Part shown: piece by piece, positions 32,611-43,466 of the stretch
How positions within the stretch are numbered: position 1 is the stretch's first letter
How the letters are laid out: every line of letters starts with the position of its first letter
NCBI GenBank assembly: GCA_015956445.1
Contig: WIUZ02000006.1
Location: 868,001 to 932,000, forward strand
Origin: Thelephora terrestris
Lineage: Eukaryota; Basidiomycota; Agaricomycetes; Thelephorales; Thelephoraceae
Direction of reading: 5' to 3'
DNA length: 64,000 nucleotides
The notes under the pieces: model-generated
Seen by the model: the letters and a program-made list of their open reading frames with translations, nothing else
Told to the model about the DNA's origin: nothing
The model's database searches: none
Translations under genes and position numbers: made by a program

Positions 32611-33110
32611 GTTGATGTGGCTGTTTTCGGGTCTTTTGCAGTGCTGTGTTGGTGGTACGTGCTATGATCTATGAGTCTTGATTGCTTTCCCTGTCACACA
32701 GTATATCTCAAGCGCTAGTCTAGACACTAATTTTCTCGCATTTCAACATGTAATTTTGTAAATATTACTACAAAAATGACACGCGCGTGCACCGTGACCC
32801 ATTGTTATGTAGAGGTACGCCAACCTCGCGGAAACCACACCACTGACACGCGGAGGGGGTCCAACATCTGTGCTGAATCCACGTGTAATCCACGCCGAGG
32901 CTCGACGTCTAACGCCAACTTCAATATGACACGAGGGTACCTTTCTATAATTGCGTAACACATCGTTGTAAACACACAAGATAAACCTGTCAAGTACAAA
33001 AAATCACATCTATGTGCTACAAAGGGAGTTGGGAAGAGGGGGTCGTAAAGCGGAGCCACACATATGCACACTTGAGGAGCCTCGTTAGGTAAGCGGTATC
33101 GTAAGTAAGT
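32611..33110. other. Convergent intergenic region, 500 bp
   Basis: This lies between the stop codons of the ABCC and sterol glucosyltransferase genes. It should hold two 3' untranslated regions. The stretch includes an AT-rich part (about 32735-32775). No open frame with recognisable content and no RNA gene is seen. Confidence 0.45.
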
Positions 33111-36100
33111 CTATTTGGATGAAGATGCGGATAAATGGGTAAGGGTTAGGGAATCAAAAACGGTGGTGGTGAAACTCTTTCGCCTTGCTTGCGGTTTCTT
33201 GTCAGACGAAGATCGCTTGACCGTGTCCTCCGGATCGGAAATAACACTCCAATCCTCGCTGGCCGCACCGGCAGCCGAATCGTCGGATGACCTTGTGGAG
33301 GGTCGGTCCGCACCCTTTGGCAGCGAAAGCGAAGCCCGTCGGATGTTGGGTTGTGACTTCTCCATCTCAGTGTCATCGTCGCCGGACTTGTGATTGAGAG
33401 TGAGACCAGCACGTCGCTTGACGGTCAATGAGCGGGCGTATTCCATGTCACGGTAGATGGATTCTACGGCGTTCCTTACACCATTTTCCTGTAGAAGTTA
33501 AAAGATTAACATTGCCTCCGTGAAAGTCCACCCGCCAACGCACCGATCGCACTTGCTCACCAACTCTGGCCGCACGCTGGATTTGCTTCTGGTCGGTGGT
33601 GGCGGCCACCAGGGCATCGGAAAGGTTCTGAACTGTCAACTTCCGAACGGCCGATCCTATTCCTAATGCTTCCACCCGATCTGCCCAGAAGTGCTGATCA
33701 CCGAAGAAGGGCTTGATGATGGTGGGTACGCCGGCTGCATGGAATTTTGAGATGGTACTTCTCAACTTGAAAGCGATGATTTACCTCGCACGCTAGCTCC
33801 GGTGGTACCTGCGCCGCCGTGGTGACACGCCGCGTCGATCCTCGTGAATAGCCAGTCATGAGGAATAGATGAAACAGGGAAAATCTCCTTGGGAAGTGGG
33901 ACCTCGGGCTCTGCGACCTCCCCTGGATTCTTGACTTGTAGTCTGTCTGACCAACCCTTTGACAAGATTGCATATACGTCACTCTTAAGTATGGCATCAA
34001 TTACGCATTTTGTCATGGACTTCGGGTCGGAGACCACGATAGACCCAAAACCGATATACACGATCTTCTTTTTTGCTGCCCGTGCGGTCTCGATGAACTT
34101 TAGCAGTTCAGGAGGCGGTGTCCATTTCTTAGCGCTGACGTCTGCATCGTCCAAGAACCAGTAGCCTAACGTGTGAAAAATGGTCAGTACGTGTTCTGTA
34201 CCATGAAACGGTGACAAACCTGTAACTCGGACCCACTCCGGCCAATCCAGAGGAGTGGGAACCAGTATGGAGCTAAAATTGTACAGGAACGGGACCTTGT
34301 TGGGATCCATCTTGTCTAGGCTCGTGCTCGGGAGCCCCAAAACAGAACGCCGCCATCTATTGACCTGGCCGGCGATACCTCTCCAAAAGATCTGGTCGAA
34401 GAGTACGTACGACTGCAACAGAATGAGCATCGTCCGACGAACTCACGTAAGAAGGTCCAAAACTCTTACGAGATAGTTGTAATTTCCTCCCATCTGACAC
34501 GAGATAATCTCAATACAATTTGCTGACTGCGGGACTTGGATAGACGCACCTTGCGATCCGGGACGGCAAAGGCGTGGGGGTATGCCCTAGTTCTCGTCCA
34601 AGTCATCGTGAACCCGCGGAAATACGGAATCTCTAAAGCTTCCGCGATGTGGATGCCTCCCATGGCACTCGGACTCTCGATCAACAAGTCTGTGCCTTGA
34701 CATGCATCCCAGGAAGTCTTGAGGAGGTCGTCGATCCAGCCGCGGAACTGCGGGGGCAAGAAACTTCAGTAACTGCAAGGAAAAGGCACAGAGAATGAGA
34801 TAGTTTACCTTCATGATACCTTCCTTCAAAAACGAAACGGTGAACATGCCGTTCTCCACGCAGATTCTCATCAACTCCGCAGGGTCTCCGCCAACGTAAC
34901 CGAATTCAATGCCATGCTGACTCGGTCCCTTTAGTCCATGAAGCGAGTGTGTAGTGAGGTTAACCATACCGACTCGATCCATTCCTTGAACTCTCCGTGC
35001 GTTGCGATCCTGACCTTATGGCCATCCGCAATGAGACCCTTCGCCAAAGCGATGTAGGGCTGCACATCTCCTCTCGACCCGATAGTAAGGCAGGTGATAT
35101 GCATTGGCTTGGAGGGTTTGAAGGTCAAGAAGGTCGAGCTGGTGGATTGGAACATGTGGGAGGCAGTGCCATGCTCGCCCCCAGGTCCCATATCTTCCTC
35201 ACTGGAATCGTCCGCTAGGCATGTTTGCGAATCAACGTCTTCGAGGAAGAGAACATCGGGTTTAGTTTGGCTCTGCTGGGTACATTCGGAAGTGGGACGT
35301 TTGCGAACACGCTCGGCTTGGGTTTCGAGGAGTTTGACGAAACTGCTCCGCCTCTCATCCGTCGGAAAGTCAAAGAACAACTCTTCATAACCACGGATGA
35401 TGACGACCAGTCCGTAGCCGTTGAAGTAGAACGCCTTTGACTTCTCTGTTGACAAAACGTCTCGAATTGGAAGAATCATCTTGAAGCTACATTACGGCAA
35501 CCGTTCAAATCTGAAAACTGAAACAGACGCACCTTCGTTCGCAAGGCCAAGGGACCGCTCGACTTGAAGCAGAAGTAATTCTCCGAAACATAAAGTCTCC
35601 CAGAGATAGGGAAAAGTCTTAGTAGATGACCAGGAAAATCTACGCAGGTCCATTATAGTCCTGACCAACGGGAGTGGATCGACCATAACTCACACCCTAG
35701 AACTTTCTCGTGCTCATCGAACGCGAAGGCTTGCCTGAACTTGTCTTGTACCTCCTGTTCCACTTGCCCCTCTGGGGAGTCTAACATACTGAAGCCTAAA
35801 TCCGGCATCAGTTTGCTCCCTGCACTGGATAGCGCGGAGGTAAGCGCATCCGCAATCCCACCGGAGTTCAATAATGTTGCAGGGTTTGGAGGGGGGTGTT
35901 CCGCGACCGCTGTCGAATTTCCAGTGTGGACCGAAAACGGTCTACGAGTCGGGATGCGGAGCCAGGACGGCCGACCCCACGACGAGAGGCTGGACCCAGA
36001 TGAACTCGGGTCGATAGAGCTGGAAGGGGGATAAGTATGATCGGAGCTTGTCGTGGCAATTGGGGTGGGTTGTGAAGAATCTTCGCTAGTGAGGGAGTCA

Positions 36101-38332
36101 CTAGACTCTTTGGTGGCTGGCAAAGCAGGGCTCACACGGTCCGGGGAGGTCGTGAATGGGATAAAGCTCGATCTGCGCTTCGAAACGTGCGTGAAATCAT
36201 CGGTTGTATCTACCTCTAAAGTGAGGGCGGCGGGTCTATTCGGGGTTGTGGGATCGGACCAGGGCTTCCAAAGTGAAGAAAATCTGAATGCAGTGAACCC
36301 AGGACGTGAAGTTCCGTCCTGAGATTGAGATGTAGGTGGAAAAGCTGCGATTGATTTTGCCCCAGTCGTGTCGATCACGGTGGCTTCTGGAAGACCCTCA
36401 GAAGGTGGACGATATGTCCTAACCGTATCCCTGATCTGCTCCAAGGCCGCCTGCAGGTCTTGAAAATACGCAAAGAAATAGGAGTCCACGGTCGAGAAGT
36501 TCTCGTTCTTATCCACCACCTTGATCTCAATAGTTTCGCTGAAATCTAGGGCAGAGGATTTCTCGACGTCCATCACGGCCGAGAAGGGAATCGCGATCTG
36601 CTCGACTTAGTCACGAACAGAACGCCATCTCGGGGAGTACGGACCTTGACCGAATCGCCTTGATTCTGAGCCTTGAATACAACCCTACGAATCGCCTTGA
36701 TCCACTCGTCTCGGTTCGTGGTCGAATCAGTACTGAGTCTGACTGTCTTCTGGCTGGTACGTAACCTGAAACTCTTGGAGTCGACGATTTCACACGAAAT
36801 TGTATACCGAAGGTCAACTACCCCGTGGGGAAAGTACGGATCCTGTACGCGAGGCGCAGAAATTGTCAGCAATGATTATTAGAGTGGGGCAGGAGATCAC
36901 GGACAGAAGACGAAGGGTACCAGGAAAGTACGTCATTCTTGAGGACGAACCAGTGCCTGACCCACCGCCTCGTCCTGGCTGCCTTTTTGCTCATCCATCC
37001 AGATTTCAAAATTTGATCCTAGAACGAGTTGGGTTAGATTTTGATTGCGAAGAAGACCCACATACCTCTCTAGATGGCATGTGGGCAAAGAAACACAGGT
37101 AAGTGTCTGTCAAATACAGGTACCCCTGGAGCACTTTGATGGTTTAGTCATGTTTGGATGCGCAGGCGAAACCACGCACACACTGATCGCAGCAGCCAGC
37201 ACGGGATTTCTGAATGAAACATAATGAGCACAACGCGGGGATGAAGGAGAGGGGACGGTGCTGACCAGCAACGACTTGTTGGATGCCATTCAGCTCAAAG
37301 ATATCGCGGAGCTTGTCCGCAAGCTGTGACCTACGTTTGACTCGAATCGTTGCTATGCTGCCGGTCGTATTAAATCGTTGGAGTAGCCTCCGAGATGCTG
37401 GGGTAGGAGGGGTGGGGTTGAGTGGTGTAGGGGAATTAGTAGGGATCGTCGGAGGGTCGAAATCGTCCTCTTCCTCGGATAGAATGGTGGGGTAATGTCT
37501 ATCCTCCTCTTCTGTATCAGACATGAATATCTCTTGCGCCATCTTGCCCTTGCTGGCGCGTTCCCTTCGCTGAGAACGAGCGACGGGTCGATGGATAGCG
37601 TGGATGGAGGACGCCATGCGGTGATCTACGTGCGTGTGTGGCATTTTCAGATTTAAGCAAACCGGAGAAATGGACTCCGGTGGGACGTACCGAATTTGTC
37701 ATCGTCTTCGTCTTCGGAAAGTCGGGCGTCATTGTCATGACCTGCAGATTCCTCCTCGTTTTCAGGATCGTCTGTCCACGGAATGGCGGTCAATGCTTGG
37801 ATTAAGGTTTGTGTGCCAAGGCGCATCTAAGCCGGTGATTAGCCCCGCATGTGACTATGACGATAGAATGCACTCACAGATCCGTTGAGTGGGAATGAGT
37901 TCAACGACGGACGGATAGGTTTGACAAAGGGAGAGTCATCGGGTGCATCGCGGCTCCGAGGGGAGGTCGACGTCCCTGCGCCCTCTACAACTGTCTAGGC
38001 GTTTGAACCGGTCGGAGCGTGCGTAAGCGTGATAGGATCTCACCCGAAGGACTAGATTCCTTTCCTCTGCTGCGACCAAGACTGAAGATTCGCTTGGATG
38101 GGGACTTGCTGTTGAGAGAGCGAGACTTTCCAAGCTTGTCTACCGTCTTTTCCACGACGCGACGAAGACTAGAAGTAGATGTTTCGAGAGACTTGTCAGC
38201 TTCATCTTCGAGACCGAGAGACTGGGACGAGGTATCCGGGATTGGTGCAACTGCCTGGACAGGATTGACGGGGAGCGAGTGGTCCATTGGATTTCCCGCC
38301 ACCTGAGTAGATGACTGGTGGGGGTCGGACAT
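33111..38332 (-). CDS. ATG26: UDP-glucose:sterol 3-beta-glucosyltransferase with GRAM and PH domains
   Basis: The enzyme glucosylates ergosterol. Relatives (UGT51/Atg26) act at membranes and, in some fungi, in pexophagy. Reading from the start at 38332, a Ser-rich N-terminus ([18 protein letters not shown]) is followed by GRAM 1 ([47 protein letters not shown]). A PH domain follows ([31 protein letters not shown]), then GRAM 2 ([35 protein letters not shown]). The GT28 glycosyltransferase has [55 protein letters not shown] and the UDP-binding [17 protein letters not shown]. The C-terminal tail is Ser-rich and ends THLSASSSK. The exon reading [13 protein letters not shown] needs an AAAG acceptor. 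The product is roughly 1,400 residues, typical for the family. All joins I checked stay open. Confidence 0.93.
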
Positions 38333-38403
38333 TGTTTCGGCTGCGGGTGGCTGAGGGATGGAGGAGGACCGGATTAGGAAATAAGCCTCGCCTTTCTATC
38401 GTG

Positions 38404-38411
38404 TTTTTATA
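38404..38411 (-). promoter_or_regulatory. TATA-like box of ATG26
   Basis: On the minus strand the sequence reads TATAAAAA, about 72 bp upstream of the ATG at 38332. It is one of two oppositely directed TATA elements in the ATG26/SUR7-family intergenic region. Confidence 0.5.
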
Positions 38412-38428
38412 ACAGTATCAATTACTCT

Positions 38429-38435
38429 TATAAAG
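38429..38435 (+). promoter_or_regulatory. TATA-like box of the SUR7-family gene
   Basis: The sequence TATAAAG lies on the plus strand, 17 bp from the ATG26 TATA element and facing away from it. Usual spacing would put the start of transcription near 38460-38500. This argues that the SUR7-family coding start lies after that point. Confidence 0.5.
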
Positions 38436-38528
38436 TCCCCCCCGGCCTTGCACGCGGGTCATCCCCGTCTTCTCTTCTCACACGTTGTAACTCTACAGAA
38501 TACCCGACTACACATATCCCAGCAAATC

Positions 38529-39640
38529 ATGCAAGGCGAACACTGCATGGGCACCGCGTCCTTTCTAACGTGCGAACGAACCTGTTCAACTTCCGCATCC
38601 TCGATCACTCACATTGGCTATGGCACAGGCTCGTTGCAGTTATTCTGCTCATTTTCGTCCATGTTCGTCCCATTGCTCTCTATAGCTCGTAACCGGGACG
38701 CTGGATATCGTGATTATAGATCGGACAAATCAACACGGCTTCGACGCCCCGCTCAATCGCTATGGTAAGCATCGCTTTCACCGGAATCCTACAATCACTC
38801 ACTTACGCATATACGCAGGCTAAAGTGAACGTCTCGGGCTATGGGTAAGTCGGAGTTATGAACGCTATCTGCTTTTACCTCATTTCCTCCCAAGAGACGC
38901 ACTGTATGCTGCCTTTTCTGACCCAATCCTCGGGCTCTACACGAATAATGCTTCTGCTCCACTCAACGTTCGCGCTGGTCTGCGGCAACTTTACAAGTTC
39001 GGGCTCTACTCACACTGCGCCTATGTCAATGAAACATCTGGGATATGCACCAGTACAACCGCTGCCTACGAATTCCAACCGTACACGGTGATCACCAACG
39101 ACATGCTTACTAATTACAGCGGTTATACCAATGCCATTATCAATAATGCTACCTTTGCCAACTCCTCCTCGCTGGGGAACAGTACCCGTTCAGCGTATTT
39201 TCTCTTATTGCTAGGCGCTATTGTGGCCATCGTATCCCTTTTTACGTCTGTACCATCCTGTCACAGATCTTTAGTCTTGGCTGACTTGCTTCGTTCCGCA
39301 CAGGGGAGTGTTCAAGCATACCTGGGCCTTCTTCATTTCCACTTCTGCTGCCGTCGTAGCCAGCATATTTGTCCTTGCTGGTTCGGCCCTTTGGACAGTT
39401 ACCATCAAGAAGGCGGAGGACATCAATACCTGGACGGTTAACGTGAGAACCCTCCAAGTTCCTCTTGGCATCGAAGTTTCTGCTGGGATTGGACTGTATC
39501 TCGCCTGGGCAGCGTTCGCTTGCCTGGTGACGAGCATTATTCCTTATATGATCAGGTCCGTACCCTTCACCATCTGATCCCTGCGGTTCCTAAGCCCTGA
39601 TCCGCTTGCATTACTCAGTTGCTGCACGTTCCGAGGTTGA
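38529..39640 (+). CDS. SUR7/PalI family four-span membrane protein; 5' end uncertain
   Basis: Members of this claudin-like family sit in the plasma membrane at eisosomes or sense ambient pH. From about 38700 the reading is clear: VTGTLDIVIIDRTNQHGFD, then NVSGYGDALYAAFSDPILG. The signature YKFGLYSHCAYVNETSGICT follows, with its paired cysteines, and then three membrane spans (YFLLLLGAIVAIVSLFT, TSAAVVASIFVLAGSALW, GLYLAWAAFACLVTSIIPYM). The C-terminal end SCCTFRG is typical. Introns lie near 38765-38828, 38847-38890, 39246-39303 and 39556-39618, all GT-AG. The first exon, which should carry the first span, is not settled. A hydrophobic stretch near 38620-38680 has no start codon in its own frame. 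The start at 38529 is a placeholder. The true 5' end may involve another small exon. Confidence 0.72.
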
Positions 39641-39981
39641 AACCTGCCCGCCGGTTGGGTTAATTCATGCAAGACATGAATGAATAAAAACCAAACGATT
39701 TTATGCGACGAAACATGTACCTACGAATTCACGAACACTTTTTTATAATCGCCTTTGAGCGTACCGTAGACAGAGTATTTACCCACCGCTTGGAAACCCA
39801 TCACCTGCCATAGCCGAACAGCCGCCTTAGAGCCGAACGACTCCAAGAATAAAAAAGTTTGATCATCACTCCCGCCCCAGTTCGCGCAGTTCCCTTGGTC
39901 TCCTCACCCTCTCGTCCATCAGCACGCTCCTTCATCTTCCTCCTCCTTTCAAGCCCGGATACCACTTTTCTTTTCCCCAGC
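39641..39981. other. Intergenic region between SUR7-family and GH72 genes, with AATAAA at 39683-39688
   Basis: These 341 bp hold an AATAAA hexamer 42 bp after the SUR7-family stop, a likely polyadenylation signal. Nearer the GH72 gene there is a pyrimidine-rich stretch (about 39870-39980) ending CCCCAGC just before the ATG, as in strongly expressed fungal genes. Nothing else is recognised. Confidence 0.4.
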
Positions 39982-42032
39982 ATGATACACTTCAAACCGC
40001 TGCTCGTCGCAGCAGCCGCGCTTGCGACAGTCGTCGGGGCCCTTCCTCAGGTTACCCGTAAAGGCCGTTACCTCTATACGTGAGACTTCCCCTTTCGCGA
40101 TGGCCAGCGAACCCCTTTTGACAAAGACTCCTAACAGTCCTGACGGTACACGGTTCTACATAAAGGGTGTCGCGTATCAACCACAGGGTACGTCTATCGT
40201 CGACCTTCTCAAACACAAACCTCACCATTCATTTTCGCTTCTAGGCCAGGCCTCCAACGACACTAATGACCCCTTCCTCGAGCCCTCAACTTACATTGAC
40301 CCCCTGGCCGACTCCACTGGATGTGCCCGCGATGTCCCTTATCTGACACAACTCGGCGTCAATACCATCCGTGTTTACAGCGTGGACAACACCCAAAACC
40401 ACGACTCGTGCATGAGTGCTCTCCAACAGGCCGGAATATACACCATGTATGTCTCGTTGCATTGACACTGCAAGCTAAGAACATGCTAACCATTTATGGC
40501 TTCCCGTGCGCAGGATTGATCTCTCGTTGCCTGTCAACGGATCTATTGGTGGGTGTTCCAATAGTAGACGTAAATTTCCATGAGCTCAACCCGGACCCAT
40601 AGATCGAAGCGCTCCCTCTTGGACGACCAACCTCTTGGACCAATACATCTCAACTATCAACGCCTTTTCCAAGTACCAGAATGTGCTGGGATACCATGTC
40701 GGGAATGAGGTCGTAATCACATCTGATGGCACTGGCGCTGCTGCATTCGTCAAGGCTGCTGCCCGAGATGTCAAGGCTTATCTGTATGTGAGAGATCGCC
40801 TTCCACCCGAGCGGGCATTCATCAGTCACCCTTTGTAGCAACTCCAATAGTTTACCCGGCTTAGTCGGATACGCTGCAGTCGATGCGGACAGTAGCTGGC
40901 TTGACCCATTCGCAAACTACTTGACTTGTGACCCCAATGGAAACGGCGCTGGTGACACCTCGATCGACATCTTTGGATTGAACAACTAGTGCGTGTCTGT
41001 GGCGCATTTATACGGGATTTCCCGCTAACTCCTTGACAGCGAGTGGTGCGGCGACGCTACAGCTAGTGTCTATGCTCAAAAGAATAGTGATTTTGCGGGT
41101 TACGAAGTCGCTGCATACTTTAGCGAGTACGGATGTATCACTTCGCCTCCCCGTGTCTGGACCGAGGTCGCTGCCCTGTTGTCAACCCCCATGACCCAGA
41201 TCTGGAGTGGAGGTATTGCATTCTCCTACTTCCCAGCGGAAAGCGGGCAAGGAGAGTTCGGTATGGTCACCATCAGCGGAAATACCGTCACCACGTCTTC
41301 GGATTTCACCCTCTTGGCCGCTCAGTACAAAAACGCCACGCCCCCTAACACTCCCAGTCAATCCTCTACCAGCGACTCCGTTTACCCCTCGTGTCCCAGC
41401 CAAAACTCGACTTTCCTTGCTTCAAGCACCCTTCCTCCCACTCCCAACGATGCCGCCTGCACCTGTTTGGAATCAGGGTTGGCTTGCGACTTCAGCCCTC
41501 CCGCTGGCACAAACGCCACCGCTATCAACGTTATCAACGGACAGCTTTTGGGGACTGCTTGCGGGCTTCTTTCGAACAGCGGAGGGAACTGTAACGACAT
41601 CACCAGCAATGGCACAACCGGAACTTACGGTCGTGTCTCCTTCTGTAATCCCAGTAAGCACCCGTTTCTAAGTCAAAACCTAGCAATGTTAAACTCACCA
41701 TTCGGTGCTTAATAGGCGAGAAGCTGTCGTACGTGATGAGCTTGTACTACGAAAGCCAGAGCCGCAAGGCTTCCGCGTGCGATTTCGGCGGAAATGCCAA
41801 GTTGAACAACGCCGCTCTGACCCAGAGTGCATCATCCGTTGCTCAGTCGTGCATCGCCAATCCAAACGCCACATTTGTCCCTGGATCCCCTTCATCGACT
41901 GCAGGTGGAAACCCAACGAGCACTAGCAAAGGGAACGGCGGAGGTTCCCTCACGCTTGTGGATTCGATTCAGAGCCTGGGACTTGTGATGGGTATCAGCG
42001 TGCTCGGAGCGTTGTGGACCTTACTTGCTTGA
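39982..42032 (+). CDS. GPI-anchored 1,3-beta-glucanosyltransferase, GH72 with CBM43
   Basis: This Gas/Gel-type enzyme cuts and re-links beta-1,3-glucan and so lengthens wall polymers at the cell surface. The signal peptide is MIHFKPLLVAAAALATVVGA. The GH72 domain starts after the intron in YT/PDGTRFYIKGVAYQP and includes TQLGVNTIRVYSVDN. The acid/base is in YHVGNEVVI and the nucleophile in AYFSEYGCITSPP. A Cys-rich X8/CBM43 module follows (NDAACTCLESGLACDF, GTACGLLSN, GRVSFCNPS, KASACDFGG, AQSCIANP). The end has a Ser/Thr/Gly linker (STSKGNGGGSLT) and a hydrophobic tail (LGLVMGISVLGALWTLLA), which marks a GPI attachment signal. At least six short introns are present. This is a normal length of about 530 residues. 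It belongs to the GAS1-like group with CBM43, and which paralogue it is cannot be said. Confidence 0.94.
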
Positions 42033-42905
42033 GTCTGATGGATGTGCCCTGCCCGAACTTTTGGACATACTTTCTTTGACATTTACTATAACCCCTCTAT
42101 TCTTCTTGTACGGACACATTTTTGACGCACCTCGTACATCGTTACTTGATCACAGACCTTGTTCTCATGGATACCTTAACATGGACCAGGAACTTATAAT
42201 CACCTCCCACACTTGCATAGCTAGCAGATGATGCTAGCGTCCAGGCCAACGATGTGGCTTACATTTCGGTGGACGTGGGTGAATAGATTTGAACTCGCAA
42301 GTTACATCCAGGATGATGAGATAACTAATTTTCACCACCATGTCAATGGATGCCAAGCTCGTCGGCATCCTCTCTTCGACAGGGAAGGGGGCCTCGGGTT
42401 CTGAACCACCGGTGATCGTCAGCGGCATAGGTGGTCTTGAGGAGACTACGGATTTCGCAGTACTGGAGACCAATCCACCTAGTAGTTCGTTCGATTTTTG
42501 GTATTCAGCAAGTATTCAGGGTGGCCAACGGTGCGTTGTGGTTTTCCTGGGTGGAGTCTGAAAAGGGGTGAGCTACGCTAGGGAACCTGACCTGGTACGA
42601 AACACCATCCTTCTTCTGGGTGTCTTTACGCACATCTTTGTAGTGCTTCTCTTGCGTCGTTATTTAGAATCATACCCGAATCATACCGCTAGCTAATGCA
42701 TATCGATGTACATCGATGTACATATTTCAGGCTTGGCGTGAGATCTTGTCTGAGTGTAAATATTGTGGCCCCGACCGGCTAGGACCGGCTTGCTCTGATC
42801 TCATGCACGCGTCAGTGTGAAAACTTCTCACGACCCCTCTCTCTGTCACCAGCGCGAGCCTTCTGTGATTCGCTCACCATCCCTCTACTGTGGTGAACAA
42901 TTACG
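42033..42905. other. Intergenic region with two short direct repeats
   Basis: This 873-bp stretch follows the GH72 gene. The 10-mer ATCGATGTAC is repeated in tandem at 42702-42721, and GACCGGCT is repeated at 42773-42780 and 42783-42790. Both lie upstream of the small Gly-rich frame and could be paired protein-binding sites. Open frames of 70-80 codons on both strands near 42234-42561 have no recognisable content. Confidence 0.4.
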
Positions 42906-43211
42906 ATGGGTTCTAGTTCCGCGGATCCAGTAACTCCTTCCAACCAAGACAAGTGGGACGGCGGCGGTCAGAACGCTGGAGGCCCAGGCTCTGACCCAAT
43001 TGGAGGGTCTGGAGAACATCTCAATGGATCATCTGCTGACGACCATCTTGGGGGACTGGGAGAGCCCGGGTCAACAGATTACTCGCAACATCCAACTGGG
43101 AACGGTGTCGGACATGACCAGGATGGCCTGAGTGTGGGAGAAGGAAGAGGGGCGGGCTACCGAGGCGAGAAACAAATCAAGGTGCTTGCTCGACCTCGAC
43201 TTGCTTATTGA
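42906..43211 (+). CDS. Small Gly/Asp/Ser-rich hypothetical protein
   Basis: This is a 101-codon frame beginning MGSSSADPVTPSNQDKW, with a good start context (TTACGATGG). It is rich in Gly, Asp and Ser with no hydrophobic core, signal or known domain, so a product would be disordered. It could equally be leader sequence of the RRM gene 250 bp downstream. I do not recognise it. The sharp skew toward Gly and acidic residues and the absence of introns are the only support. Confidence 0.3.
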   Translation: MGSSSADPVTPSNQDKWDGGGQNAGGPGSDPIGGSGEHLNGSSADDHLGGLGEPGSTDYSQHPTGNGVGHDQDGLSVGEGRGAGYRGEKQIKVLARPRLAY

Positions 43212-43466
43212 TCGTTGGACACCGTCACTATCTCCCTTTATCTTTTATTCTCCTCTGCTACCTACTGTGTGGCCTTGGCCAACGAGTCAGACGCGTTGTA
43301 CGCCCACACACGCGTTCATCTCACATATCTGCCTCGCGTTCTTCGTGTTCCTGAACCTCGCGCCTGGCTAGAACGCGGTTTCTATCCTACTCAGGGGCTG
43401 TCTTTCGATCTCCCCGGCTTTGCTCGCTTCCATCTACTATCTATCTGCTGTCCTAACCTGGTGCTT

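Noticed and set aside
42280-42360. Possible tRNA on the minus strand, from a GAGTTCAAATC B-box-like motif
   Set aside because: The flanking bases do not form a T stem, the A box is poor and the acceptor stem needs a bulge.
42234-42561. Overlapping 70-80 codon frames on both strands
   Set aside because: Neither strand gives a known motif, and the two frames mirror each other as expected from base composition.
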